Shown one piece after another: positions 1-8,679 of a DNA stretch of 64,000 nucleotides (positions within the stretch are counted from its first letter, which is position 1; each line of letters starts with the position of its first letter). Source of the stretch: Rubrivivax sp. GTDB lineage: Bacteria; Pseudomonadota; Gammaproteobacteria; Burkholderiales; Burkholderiaceae_C. Under the pieces are notes generated by a model. It ran no database searches and had not been told where the DNA came from. It saw only the letters and a program-made list of their open reading frames with translations. The position numbers and the translations under genes were made by a program. The stretch lies in the NCBI GenBank assembly GCA_030653385.1, contig JAURZM010000048.1:310001-374000 (forward strand). The letters run 5' to 3'.

Positions 1-953
1 ACGAACTCTCGGCCGCCGCCGCACGTTCCTACGTGCTGCCCGAAGCCGACGTGGTGGTGCTGATCGGCGCGCGCCTGAACTGGCTGCTGTCGCACGGCAA
101 GGGCAAGACCTGGGGTGGCAAGGACCACAAGGCCTGGGGTGGCCAGAAGTTCATCCAGATCGACATCTCGCCCACCGAAATGGACAGCAATGTGCGCATC
201 GACGCACCGCTGGTCGGCGACATCGGTTCCTGCGTGGCCGCGCTGCTGGCCGGCATGGGTACCCAGTGGCCCAAGCCGCCTGCCGAATGGCTGAGCGCCG
301 TTTTCGACCGCCGCAACAAAAACGTTGCCAAGATGGCCGAGACGCTGGCCAAAGACCCCAAGCCGATGAACTTCCACAGCGCGCTGAACGTGGTGCGCGA
401 CATCGTCAAGGCCAACCCCGACGCGATGCTGGTCAACGAAGGCGCCAACGCGCTGGACTTCACGCGCTCCATCGTCGACATGTACAAGCCGCGCAAGCGC
501 CTGGACGTGGGCACCTGGGGCGTGATGGGCATCGGCATGGGCTTTGCCGTGGCGGCCGCGGTCGAGTCGGGTGAACCGGTGATCGCCATCGAGGGCGACA
601 GCGCCTTCGGTTTCAGCGGCATGGAAGTTGAAACCATCTGCCGCTACAACCTGCCGGTGTGCGTGGTGATCTTCAACAACAACGGCGTCTACCGCGGCAC
701 CGACAAGAACATGGGTGGTGGTGACGACGTTGCACCCACGGTGTTTGTCAAAGACGCGCGCTACGAAAAGATGATGGAAGCCTTCGGCGGCGTGGGTGTC
801 TACGCCACCACCCCGGCCGAACTGCGCAAGGGCCTGGAAGACGCCATCCGCTCGCGCAAGCCGACGCTCATCAACGCCATCATCGACGAAACCGCCGGCA
901 CCGAAAGTGGCCGCATCACCAGCCTGAACCCGGCAGCAGCCGCAAAGAAGTAA
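1..953 (+). CDS. oxc: oxalyl-CoA decarboxylase, C-terminal part (5' end outside window)
   Basis: Thiamine-diphosphate enzyme that converts oxalyl-CoA to formyl-CoA and CO2 in the cytoplasm, the committed step of oxalate breakdown. The reading frame is open from base 3, so the gene starts before the window; about 315 codons of a family of roughly 560-570 residues are present. Visible here are the end of the central domain ([14 protein letters not shown], where the family binds CoA/ADP) and the C-terminal ThDP-binding domain with [13 protein letters not shown] followed by FNNNGVYRG, the usual GDS...NN metal/diphosphate signature. It is followed after 68 bases by frc, which makes its substrate, so the assignment is supported by both sequence and context. 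Acetolactate synthase is the nearest alternative, but the neighbours favour oxc. Confidence 0.95.
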   Translation, partial: ELSAAAARSYVLPEADVVVLIGARLNWLLSHGKGKTWGGKDHKAWGGQKFIQIDISPTEMDSNVRIDAPLVGDIGSCVAALLAGMGTQWPKPPAEWLSAVFDRRNKNVAKMAETLAKDPKPMNFHSALNVVRDIVKANPDAMLVNEGANALDFTRSIVDMYKPRKRLDVGTWGVMGIGMGFAVAAAVESGEPVIAIEGDSAFGFSGMEVETICRYNLPVCVVIFNNNGVYRGTDKNMGGGDDVAPTVFVKDARYEKMMEAFGGVGVYATTPAELRKGLEDAIRSRKPTLINAIIDETAGTESGRITSLNPAAAAKK

Positions 954-958
954 CCGCC

Positions 959-997
959 CTTTCGGCACTGATTTTCGGCACTGATTTTCGGCATTAA
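959..997. repeat. three tandem 13-bp units between oxc and frc
   Basis: Three consecutive 13-bp copies (959-971, 972-984, 985-997) of a unit close to TTTTCGGCACTGA; the first differs by one base and the third diverges at its last few bases. They fill most of the 68-bp gap between the oxc stop codon and the frc ribosome-binding site. No hairpin is evident, so this is more likely slippage product or spacer than a terminator. Function unknown. Confidence 0.85.
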
Positions 998-1021
998 CCC
1001 AGCAAGCAAGGAGCTCACAAC

Positions 1022-2296
1022 ATGTCTGCCACTCTTCCCCTCCAGGGCATCAAGATCATCGACTTCACGCACGTGCAGGCCGGCCCGGCCTGCACCCAGC
1101 TGCTGGCCTGGTTCGGCGCCGACGTCATCAAGGTCGAACGCCCCGGTTCGGGCGACGTCACACGCAGCCAGCTGCGTGACATTCCCGATGCCGACGCGCT
1201 GTACTTCACCATGCTGAACAGCAACAAGCGCTCGCTGACGCTGGACACCAAGAAGGCCGAGGGCAAGGCCGTGCTCGAGAAGCTGATCAAGGAGTCCGAC
1301 GTGATGGTCGAGAACTTCGGCCCCGGCGCGCTCGACCGCATGGGCTTCACCTGGGACCACATCCAGAGCCTGAACCCCGGCATGATCCTGGCGTCGGTCA
1401 AGGGCTTCAGCGAAGGCCACCACTACGAAGACCTGAAGGTCTACGAAAACGTCGCGCAATGCGCTGGCGGTGCTGCGTCGACCACCGGCTACTGGAAGGG
1501 CGAAAACGCGGGCCCGACCATTTCTTCGGCCGCGCTGGGGGACTCGAACACCGGCATGCACCTGGCCATCGGCATCCTGACGGCCTTCATCGGCAAGCAG
1601 AAAACCGGCAAGGGGCAGAAGGTGTCGGTGTCGATGCAGGACTCGGTGCTGAACCTGTGCCGCGTGAAGATGCGCGACCAGCTGCGCCTGGACAAGGTGG
1701 GTTACCTGGAAGAGTACCCCCAGTACCCGCACGAAATGGAAGCCTTCGCCGATGGCGTGGTGCCGCGTGGCGCCAACGCCGGTGGTGGCGGCCAGCCGGG
1801 CTGGATCCTGAAGTGCAAGGGCTGGGAGACCGACCCCAACGCCTACATCTACTTCACGGTGCAGGGCCACGCCTGGGAACCCATCTGCGACGCGTTGGGC
1901 AAACCGGAATGGAAGACCGACCCGGCCTACACCACGCCCCGTGCACGCCAGCCGCACATCATGGAAATCTTCGCCACGGTCGAGAACTTCATCAAGGACA
2001 AGACCAAGTTCGAAGCGGTCGACATCTTCCGCAAGTTCGACATTCCTTGCGCGCCGGTGCTGTCGATGAAGGAACTGCTGCACGACGAATCGCTGCGTGC
2101 CAGTGGCTCGATCGTGGAAGTGCCGCACAAGGTGCGGGGCAGTTACTTCACCGTGGGCAGCCCGATCAAGTTCTCGGACATGAAGCCCGAAGTCACGGCC
2201 TCGCCGCTGCTGGGTGAACACACCGACGACGTGCTGGCCGAGCTGGGTTATTCGGCACAACAGATCGCCGCCATGCACGAGGTCAAGGCCGTCTGA
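1022..2296 (+). CDS. frc: formyl-CoA:oxalate CoA-transferase
   Basis: Class III CoA-transferase, 424 residues (Oxalobacter Frc is about 428). It moves CoA from formyl-CoA to oxalate, giving oxalyl-CoA for Oxc and releasing formate for the dehydrogenase encoded downstream. Conserved family features are present: [12 protein letters not shown] near the N-terminus, the catalytic aspartate in [10 protein letters not shown] (D174) and the glycine-rich gate loop GGGGQPG (254-260). The site of Trp48 in Oxalobacter Frc holds Gln here (Q50). The start is fixed by AAGGAG about 9 nt upstream of the ATG. It probably shares a transcript with oxc, and a terminator-like hairpin follows at 2334. Confidence 0.96.
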   Translation: MSATLPLQGIKIIDFTHVQAGPACTQLLAWFGADVIKVERPGSGDVTRSQLRDIPDADALYFTMLNSNKRSLTLDTKKAEGKAVLEKLIKESDVMVENFGPGALDRMGFTWDHIQSLNPGMILASVKGFSEGHHYEDLKVYENVAQCAGGAASTTGYWKGENAGPTISSAALGDSNTGMHLAIGILTAFIGKQKTGKGQKVSVSMQDSVLNLCRVKMRDQLRLDKVGYLEEYPQYPHEMEAFADGVVPRGANAGGGGQPGWILKCKGWETDPNAYIYFTVQGHAWEPICDALGKPEWKTDPAYTTPRARQPHIMEIFATVENFIKDKTKFEAVDIFRKFDIPCAPVLSMKELLHDESLRASGSIVEVPHKVRGSYFTVGSPIKFSDMKPEVTASPLLGEHTDDVLAELGYSAQQIAAMHEVKAV

Positions 2297-2333
2297 GCCT
2301 GAGACTGCTCACCGGAGCCCGGACCTGACACGC

Positions 2334-2357
2334 GGCGCCCGGTGGGCGCCGTTTTTT
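2334..2357 (+). terminator. rho-independent terminator after frc
   Basis: A 7-bp perfect GC stem (GGCGCCC / GGGCGCC) with a 3-nt loop is followed by one G and six T. It lies 37 bp after the frc stop and 24 bp before the PAS gene start, so it should separate the oxc-frc transcript from the genes downstream or attenuate read-through. Confidence 0.8.
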
Positions 2358-2380
2358 CATCCGAACCAGAAGGGATCACG

Positions 2381-2827
2381 ATGAGCACAACGATCGACCG
2401 CGCCACGCTGGTGGACGCAATGGGTGATGCCGTGATCGTCAGCGACGTCCAAGGGCGTGTTGTCGTCTGGAACGACGCCGCCGAGCGCATCTTCGGCTGG
2501 ACAGCGGCCGAAGCGACCGGTCAGCGCATGGACATGATCGTGCCCGAGCGGCTGCGCAAGCGCCATTGGGACGGTTACGACAAGTCGATGCAGACCGGGG
2601 AAACCAAGTACGCACATGACGTGCTGCGTGTGCCGGCTGTCGACAAGGCCGGGCGCGCGATGTCGATTGCGTTCACCGTCTTCATGCTCTTCGGGCCCGA
2701 CGGCAAGGTCAGCGCCTGCGGCTCGGTGATCCGCGACGAAACCGAGCGCTTCTCGCAGGACCGTGAACTGCGCAAACGCATCGTCGAACTCGAGGCCCAG
2801 CTGGCCGCCAAGGGCGCCAGTGCCTGA
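2381..2827 (+). CDS. single PAS-domain protein
   Basis: A 148-residue soluble protein made almost entirely of one PAS domain: GDAVIVSDVQGRVVVWNDAAERIFGW marks its start, in two short blocks joined here only by position, with a GSVIRDETER end typical of PAS and a short charged C-terminal helix (RELRKRIVELEAQLAAK). There is no kinase, cyclase or DNA-binding output domain and no evident haem or flavin residue, so the ligand is unknown. ATG 2381 is preferred over a longer GTG-initiated frame from 2342 because that start lies inside the terminator hairpin and an AGAAGGGA element precedes 2381. Its position between two formyl-CoA transferase genes suggests a sensing or adaptor role in oxalate metabolism; this is inference. 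Confidence 0.85.
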   Translation: MSTTIDRATLVDAMGDAVIVSDVQGRVVVWNDAAERIFGWTAAEATGQRMDMIVPERLRKRHWDGYDKSMQTGETKYAHDVLRVPAVDKAGRAMSIAFTVFMLFGPDGKVSACGSVIRDETERFSQDRELRKRIVELEAQLAAKGASA

Positions 2828-2891
2828 AGCTATCCTGTGAATCGGTGCCACGCGGCGTGGCACTGCATTCACCACTTTCACGGTACCAGAC

Positions 2892-4139
2892 ATGGGCAAA
2901 GCACTCGACGGCGTTCGCATCCTTGACTTCACGCACGTGCAGTCCGGGCCGACCTGCACACAGCTGCTGGCCTGGCTGGGCGCCGACGTGATCAAGGTCG
3001 AACGCCCCGGCGAAGGCGACGCCACGCGCAAGCAGCTGCGCGACATTCCCGGCGTGGACAGCCTGTACTTCACGATGCTGAACCACAACAAACGCTCGGT
3101 GACCATCAACACCAAGAAGCCGGGTGGCATGGCGGTGCTCGACCGCCTGATCAAGACCTGTGACGTGATGGTCGAGAACTTCGCGCCGGGTGCTCTCGAC
3201 CGCATGGGCATCACCTGGGAACACATCCAGGCGCTGAATCCGCGCATGATCGTGGCGTCGGTCAAGGGCTTCGGCCCGGGGCCCTACGAAGACTGCAAGG
3301 TCTACGAAAACGTCGCGCAATGTGCCGGCGGTGCAGCATCAACCACTGGCGAAGTGGACGGCATGCCGTTGGTCACCGGCGCGCAGATCGGCGACAGCGG
3401 CACCGGCCTGCACCTGGCATTGGGCATCGTGGCAGCGCTCTACCAGCGCACGATGACCGGTCGTGGTCAGCAGGTGCTGGCGCCGATGCAGGACGCGGTG
3501 CTGAACCTGTGCCGCGTCAAGCTGCGTGACCAGCAGCGCCTGGAGCGCACCCACACGCTGCACGAGTTTCCGCAGTACCCCGACGGCAAGTTCGGCGACG
3601 CCGTGCCACGCGCCGGCAATGCATCTGGTGGCGGCCAGCCAGGTGCGGTGCTGAAGTGCAAGGGCTGGGAAACCGACCCCAACGCCTACATCTACTTCAT
3701 CACCCAGGCCGCCGTGTGGCCGGCCATCTGCCAGGTCATCGGCGAACCCGGCTGGGTCGAAGACGAGGCCTTCGCCTCGCCCCAGGCGCGGCTGCTGCAC
3801 CTGAAACCCATCTTCAGGCGCATCGAACAGTGGACCATGAGCAAGGACAAGTTCGAGGCCATGGACATCCTGAACAAACTCGACATCCCCTGCGGGCCGA
3901 TTCTGTCGATGAAGGAAATCGCCGAAGAACCCTCGCTGCGTGCGTCCGGCACCGTGGTCGAGGTCGACCACCCCGAACGCGGCAAGTACCTGACCGTGGG
4001 CAACCCGATCAAGTTGTCCGACAGCCCCACCGACGTGAAGCGTTCGCCGCTGCTGGGCGAACACACCGCAGAGGTGCTGGGCCAACTGGGTTTTGCCGCC
4101 CAAGAAATCGAAGCACTGCGCGCCGAAGGGGCGATCTGA
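2892..4139 (+). CDS. second formyl-CoA transferase-like class III CoA-transferase
   Basis: A paralogue of the upstream frc, 415 residues, clearly the same family: [12 protein letters not shown], catalytic aspartate in [10 protein letters not shown] (D168) and Gln48 at the Trp48 site of Oxalobacter Frc. Two things differ. The gate loop is SGGGQPG (245-251), with Ser replacing the first glycine, and the residue after the loop is Ala instead of Trp. The loop closes over the acyl-enzyme intermediate in Frc, so a different acceptor acid or altered kinetics is plausible. It sits 27 bp before the formate dehydrogenase genes and probably forms an operon with them. Formyl-CoA:oxalate transfer remains possible; a different dicarboxylate acceptor is the main alternative. 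Confidence 0.9.
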   Translation: MGKALDGVRILDFTHVQSGPTCTQLLAWLGADVIKVERPGEGDATRKQLRDIPGVDSLYFTMLNHNKRSVTINTKKPGGMAVLDRLIKTCDVMVENFAPGALDRMGITWEHIQALNPRMIVASVKGFGPGPYEDCKVYENVAQCAGGAASTTGEVDGMPLVTGAQIGDSGTGLHLALGIVAALYQRTMTGRGQQVLAPMQDAVLNLCRVKLRDQQRLERTHTLHEFPQYPDGKFGDAVPRAGNASGGGQPGAVLKCKGWETDPNAYIYFITQAAVWPAICQVIGEPGWVEDEAFASPQARLLHLKPIFRRIEQWTMSKDKFEAMDILNKLDIPCGPILSMKEIAEEPSLRASGTVVEVDHPERGKYLTVGNPIKLSDSPTDVKRSPLLGEHTAEVLGQLGFAAQEIEALRAEGAI

Positions 4140-4166
4140 CACCCCGGCCCGTCTGACAGAGAGCAC

Positions 4167-5864
4167 ATGAACAATCGCACCATCCCCATCGTTGCCGCGC
4201 CCGAACTGCGCCAGCGCAAGCGCTCTGCCCCCAAGGGCCGTGTCGTCGACCCGGCGGCCCTGGCCGAGGTGCAAAAACTGCTCGGCCGCGCAGAGCGTTC
4301 GCCGGCGCTGCTGATCGAACACCTGCACAAACTGCAGGACCACTTCGGTCACCTCAGTGCGCGGCACCTGGCGGCACTGGCGCGCGAGATGGGCCTGGCG
4401 CAGACCGAGGTCTACGAGGTGGCAACCTTCTACCACCACTTCGACGTGGTGAAGGAAGGCGGCGAAGCGCCAGCTGCACTGACGGTGCGGGTGTGCGAAA
4501 GCCTGTCGTGCGAGATGGCGGGGGCGCAGGACCTGCTGAAGCGCCTGCCCGCCATATTGGGCTCCGACGTGCGTGTCATCGCGGCACCTTGCATCGGCCG
4601 CTGCGAACAGGCACCTGCCGTGGCCGTGGGCCAGCATCCGCTGGCGCATGCAAGCACCGCGTCCGTGCAAGCCGCCGTCGCGGCCGGACACACCCGGCAC
4701 GAACCTGAAGGCCATGTCGACTTCGACGCCTACCGCGAAGAGGGTGGGTATGCTCTGCTGAAGACCTGCATCGCTGGCGAACTGGACGTCGAGGACATCA
4801 TCAAGGAACTCGAAGGCTCTGGCCTGCGTGGCCTGGGCGGTGCGGGTTTCCCGGCCGGGCGCAAGTGGCGCATCGTGCGCAACGAAGCTGCACCGCGCCT
4901 GATGGCCGTGAACATCGACGAAGGCGAACCCGGCACCTTCAAGGACCGGGTCTACCTGGAACGCGATCCGCACCGTTTCCTGGAAGGCATGCTGATCGCC
5001 GCCTGGGCCGTGGGCATCGCCGGCATCTACATCTACTTGCGCGACGAATACCACGGCTGCCGCGCTATGCTGGAAGCCGAACTCGACAAGCTGCGCGCGC
5101 GCCCGCCTTGGCCCGGCATGCCCGTGATCGAACTGCGCCGCGGTGCCGGCGCCTACATCTGCGGCGAAGAGTCCGCGATGATCGAATCCATCGAAGGCAA
5201 ACGTGGCATGCCGCGGCTGCGCCCGCCTTACGTGGCGCAGGTGGGCCTGTTCGGCCGGCCGACGCTGGAGCACAACTTCGAGACGCTGTACTGGGTGCGC
5301 GAAATCCTGGAAAAGGGCGGCACCTGGTTTGCGTCGCAGGGGCGTAACGGACGCAAGGGGCTGCGGTCGTTCTCGGTGTCGGGTCGGGTCAAGTCGCCGG
5401 GTGTCAAGCTGGCGCCGGCCGGCATCACGATCCGCGAGTTGATTGCCGAGTACTGTGGCGGCATGGCCGACGGGCAAACCTTCTACGGCTACCTGCCAGG
5501 TGGTGCATCCGGCGGCATCCTGCCGGCGAGCCTGGGCGACATCCCGCTGGACTTCGACACCCTGCAGCCCTATGGCTGTTTCATCGGCTCGGCCGCCGTG
5601 GTGGTGCTGTCCGACCAGGACACCGCGGTTGGCGCGGCGCGCAACCTGATGCGTTTTTTCCAGCACGAGTCCTGCGGCCAGTGCACCCCTTGCCGCAATG
5701 GCACGGCCAAGGCCTCGGCCTTGATCGAACAGGACAAGTGGGACCTGGACCTGCTGGCCGACCTGTCGGCCGTGATGCGTGACGCCTCGATCTGCGGCCT
5801 GGGCCAGGCAGCGCCCAACCCGGTGGACTGCGTCGTGAAGTACTTTCCCGAGGAACTGACATGA
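4167..5864 (+). CDS. NAD-dependent formate dehydrogenase beta subunit, NuoE-NuoF fusion
   Basis: A 565-residue diaphorase subunit that passes electrons from the alpha subunit to NAD+. Residues about 30-180 are a NuoE-like thioredoxin-fold [2Fe-2S] domain with Cys in CESLSCEMAG and CIGRCEQAP. The rest is NuoF-like: GLGGAGFPAGRKW (NADH site), CGEESAMIESIEGKRG (FMN region) and ESCGQCTPCRNGT plus a later CGLG Cys for a [4Fe-4S] cluster. The same fused architecture is known for the beta subunit of the tungsten/molybdenum formate dehydrogenase type of Methylobacterium, in contrast to separate FdsG and FdsB chains. Its stop codon overlaps the alpha-subunit start by 4 bp (ATGA), indicating translational coupling. 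Confidence 0.94.
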   Translation: MNNRTIPIVAAPELRQRKRSAPKGRVVDPAALAEVQKLLGRAERSPALLIEHLHKLQDHFGHLSARHLAALAREMGLAQTEVYEVATFYHHFDVVKEGGEAPAALTVRVCESLSCEMAGAQDLLKRLPAILGSDVRVIAAPCIGRCEQAPAVAVGQHPLAHASTASVQAAVAAGHTRHEPEGHVDFDAYREEGGYALLKTCIAGELDVEDIIKELEGSGLRGLGGAGFPAGRKWRIVRNEAAPRLMAVNIDEGEPGTFKDRVYLERDPHRFLEGMLIAAWAVGIAGIYIYLRDEYHGCRAMLEAELDKLRARPPWPGMPVIELRRGAGAYICGEESAMIESIEGKRGMPRLRPPYVAQVGLFGRPTLEHNFETLYWVREILEKGGTWFASQGRNGRKGLRSFSVSGRVKSPGVKLAPAGITIRELIAEYCGGMADGQTFYGYLPGGASGGILPASLGDIPLDFDTLQPYGCFIGSAAVVVLSDQDTAVGAARNLMRFFQHESCGQCTPCRNGTAKASALIEQDKWDLDLLADLSAVMRDASICGLGQAAPNPVDCVVKYFPEELT

Positions 5865-8659
5865 CGGCACGCGAGACAGTCACCTTCAGCCTGAACGGCC
5901 ACGAAGTCACGGGCCTGAAGGGCGAAGCGATCCTCGAGGTCGCCAAGCGCGAAGGCATCGAGATCCCGCACCTTTGTTACAAGGTCGGGCTCGAAGCGGT
6001 GGGCAACTGCCGCTCCTGCATGGTCGAGATTGACGGCGAACGCACGCTGGCACCGTCATGCTGCCGCGCGGCCACACCCGGCATGAAGGTGCGCACCGAC
6101 AGCGAACGTGCGCTGAAGTCGCAGAAGCTGGTGCTGGAACTGCTGCAGGCCGACATGCCCGAGGCCGACTACACCCGCCACAACGAGGTCGACATGTGGT
6201 CGGCGAAACTGGGCATCGGCAAGCCGCGTTTTGCAGCACGTGCCCAGCCCGCACAAGACCTGTCGCACCCGGCCATCGCCGTCAACCTGGACGCCTGCAT
6301 CCAGTGCACACGCTGCCTGCGCGCCTGCCGTGACGAACAGGTCAACGACGTCATCGGCCTGGCCTTCCGCGGCGACCACGCCAAGATCGTGTTCGACATG
6401 GACGACCCCATGGGGGTGTCCACCTGCGTGGCCTGTGGCGAATGTGTGCAGGCCTGCCCCACCGGTGCGCTGATGCCGGCACGTGATGCGGCGATGACGG
6501 TGCCCGACAAGCAGGTGGCATCGGTGTGCCCCTATTGCGGCGTGGGTTGCCAGCTCACCTACAACGTCAAGGACAACAAGATCCTCTTCGTCGAAGGCCG
6601 TGACGGCCCGGCCAACCACGAGCGCCTGTGTGTGAAGGGGCGTTATGGCTTCGACTACGCCCACCACCCGCACCGCCTGACCAAGCCGCTGATCCGCCGC
6701 AAGGACGCACCGCCGAAGTCAGGCGACTTCGTGATGGACCCCGACCGCGTGATGGACATCTTCCGCGAAGCGAGCTGGGAAGAAGCGCTGGAGTTTGCCG
6801 GCGGCACGTTGCGCGAGATTCGCGACACCCACGGCCCCAAGTCGCTGGCCGGCTTTGGCTCGGCCAAGGGCAGCAACGAAGAGGCCTACCTGTTCCAGAA
6901 GCTCGTGCGCACGGGCTTTGGCAGCAACAACGTCGACCACTGCACACGGCTGTGCCACGCTTCGTCGGTGGTGGCCTTGCTCGAGGGCATCGGCTCGGGC
7001 GCGGTCAGCAACCCGGTGATGGACGTGATGAAGGCCGAGGTCATCGTCATCATCGGCGCCAACCCGACCGTGAACCACCCGGTGGCCGCGACCTGGATCA
7101 AAAACGCGGTCAAAAACGGCAGCAAGCTGGTCATCATGGACCCGCGCCGGTCCGACCTGGCGCGGCTGGCCCACCGCTTCCTGCAGTTCAAGCCCGACAC
7201 CGACGTGGCGATGCTGAACGCGTTGATGAACGTCATCGTCACCGAGAACCTGGTCGACAAGAACTTCATCGCCAGCCGCACCATCGGCTACGAAGAACTG
7301 CGCCAGAACGTCGCGGCCTACACGCCCGAACTGATGGCGCCGATCTGCGGCATCGACGCACAGACGCTGCGCGAAGTGGCACGCCTGTACGCCACGTCGA
7401 AGGGCTCGATGATCCTGTGGGGCATGGGCGTCAGCCAGCACGTGCACGGCACCGACAACGCCCGCTGCCTGATTGCGCTGGCCTTGATGACCGGCCAGAT
7501 CGGCCGACCCGGCACCGGCCTGCACCCGCTGCGTGGCCAGAACAATGTGCAAGGTGCGTCGGACGCGGGCCTGATCCCGATGATGCTGCCCGACTACCAG
7601 CACGTGTCGAAACCCGAAGTGCGCGAGCGTTTCGAAAAGGCCTGGAAGCTGCCCGCCGGCACGCTGGACGACCAGGTGGGCCTGACCGTCGTCGAGGTCA
7701 TGCACGCCATCAAACACGGCACCATCAAGGGCATGTATGTGCAGGGCGAAAACCCGGCCATGTCCGACCCCGATGCCAACCACGCGCGCGCGGCGCTGGC
7801 GGCGCTGCAGCACCTGGTGGTGCAGGACATCTTCCTGACCGAAACCGCCTACCTGGCCGACGTCATCCTGCCCGCCGGCGCCTTCCCCGAAAAAACCGGC
7901 AGCTTCACCAACACCGACCGCCTGGTGCAGATGGGCCGTCAGGCCATCGACCCGCCGGGTGATGCACGCCAGGACCTGTGGATCATTCAAGAGATCGGCA
8001 AGCGCCTGGGTCTGCCCTGGGACTACCAGCACGTCAGCGAAGTGTTCGACGAAATGCGGCACACCATGCCCAGCATCGGCGGCATCACCTGGGAACGACT
8101 TGAACGTGAACACGCGGTCACCTACCCGTGCACCAACGAAGGCGACCCGGGCGACCCGGTGGTCTTCATCGACGACTTCCCGCGTGAAGGTGGCAAGGCG
8201 CGATTCGTGCCGGCCGACATCATCCCGGCCGACGAACGCCCCGATGCCGAATTCCCGATGGTGCTGATCACCGGCCGCCAGCTCGAACACTGGCACACCG
8301 GCAGCATGACACGACGCGCCAGTGTGCTGGACGCCATCGAGCCCGATCCGACGGCGCTGGTGCACCCGCTGGACCTGGCCGCCATCGGCGCCAAGCCGGG
8401 CGACGTGCTGACCATCGAATCGCGTCGCGGCAAGGTCACGCTGTGGGCACGTGCCGACGAAGGCACACCCCGCGGGGCCGTCTTCGTGGCTTTTGCCTAC
8501 TACGAAGCGGCCATCAACCGCCTGACCAATGCCGCGCTGGACCCCTTCGCCAAGATTCCGGAATTCAAGTACTGCGCGGTGCGTGTCCATCGCGGTGGTG
8601 AAGCACCGCAAACCAGCAGTTACGGCGGCGGTCAGCTGCTGCACCCTCTTCCCAACTGA
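5861..8659 (+). CDS. NAD-dependent formate dehydrogenase alpha (catalytic) subunit
   Basis: A 932-residue molybdopterin oxidoreductase that oxidises formate to CO2. Domains in order: N-terminal [2Fe-2S] ferredoxin (HLCYKVG, CRSC, then CC near residue 67), two [4Fe-4S] ferredoxin motifs (CIQCTRCLRAC and CVACGECVQACP), the [4Fe-4S] motif of the catalytic domain (CPYCGVGC with a later LCVKGR), the bis-MGD domain and the C-terminal MGD-binding domain. The putative metal ligand is Cys in TRLCHASS, so it is not a selenoprotein. A His-Cys3 cluster motif after the 2Fe-2S domain is not obvious. It completes the oxalate-to-CO2 route and supplies NADH. Whether Mo or W is used cannot be read from sequence, and no FdhD-type accessory gene is in the window. 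Confidence 0.95.
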   Translation: MTARETVTFSLNGHEVTGLKGEAILEVAKREGIEIPHLCYKVGLEAVGNCRSCMVEIDGERTLAPSCCRAATPGMKVRTDSERALKSQKLVLELLQADMPEADYTRHNEVDMWSAKLGIGKPRFAARAQPAQDLSHPAIAVNLDACIQCTRCLRACRDEQVNDVIGLAFRGDHAKIVFDMDDPMGVSTCVACGECVQACPTGALMPARDAAMTVPDKQVASVCPYCGVGCQLTYNVKDNKILFVEGRDGPANHERLCVKGRYGFDYAHHPHRLTKPLIRRKDAPPKSGDFVMDPDRVMDIFREASWEEALEFAGGTLREIRDTHGPKSLAGFGSAKGSNEEAYLFQKLVRTGFGSNNVDHCTRLCHASSVVALLEGIGSGAVSNPVMDVMKAEVIVIIGANPTVNHPVAATWIKNAVKNGSKLVIMDPRRSDLARLAHRFLQFKPDTDVAMLNALMNVIVTENLVDKNFIASRTIGYEELRQNVAAYTPELMAPICGIDAQTLREVARLYATSKGSMILWGMGVSQHVHGTDNARCLIALALMTGQIGRPGTGLHPLRGQNNVQGASDAGLIPMMLPDYQHVSKPEVRERFEKAWKLPAGTLDDQVGLTVVEVMHAIKHGTIKGMYVQGENPAMSDPDANHARAALAALQHLVVQDIFLTETAYLADVILPAGAFPEKTGSFTNTDRLVQMGRQAIDPPGDARQDLWIIQEIGKRLGLPWDYQHVSEVFDEMRHTMPSIGGITWERLEREHAVTYPCTNEGDPGDPVVFIDDFPREGGKARFVPADIIPADERPDAEFPMVLITGRQLEHWHTGSMTRRASVLDAIEPDPTALVHPLDLAAIGAKPGDVLTIESRRGKVTLWARADEGTPRGAVFVAFAYYEAAINRLTNAALDPFAKIPEFKYCAVRVHRGGEAPQTSSYGGGQLLHPLPN

Positions 8660-8679
8660 CGTGAACTGAAACACCGGCC

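Noticed and set aside
959..997. CRISPR-like repeats
   Set aside because: Only three 13-bp units directly abutting, no spacers, and no cas genes.
2342..2380. GTG start for a longer PAS protein
   Set aside because: The start lies inside a terminator hairpin with no ribosome-binding site; ATG 2381 has one.
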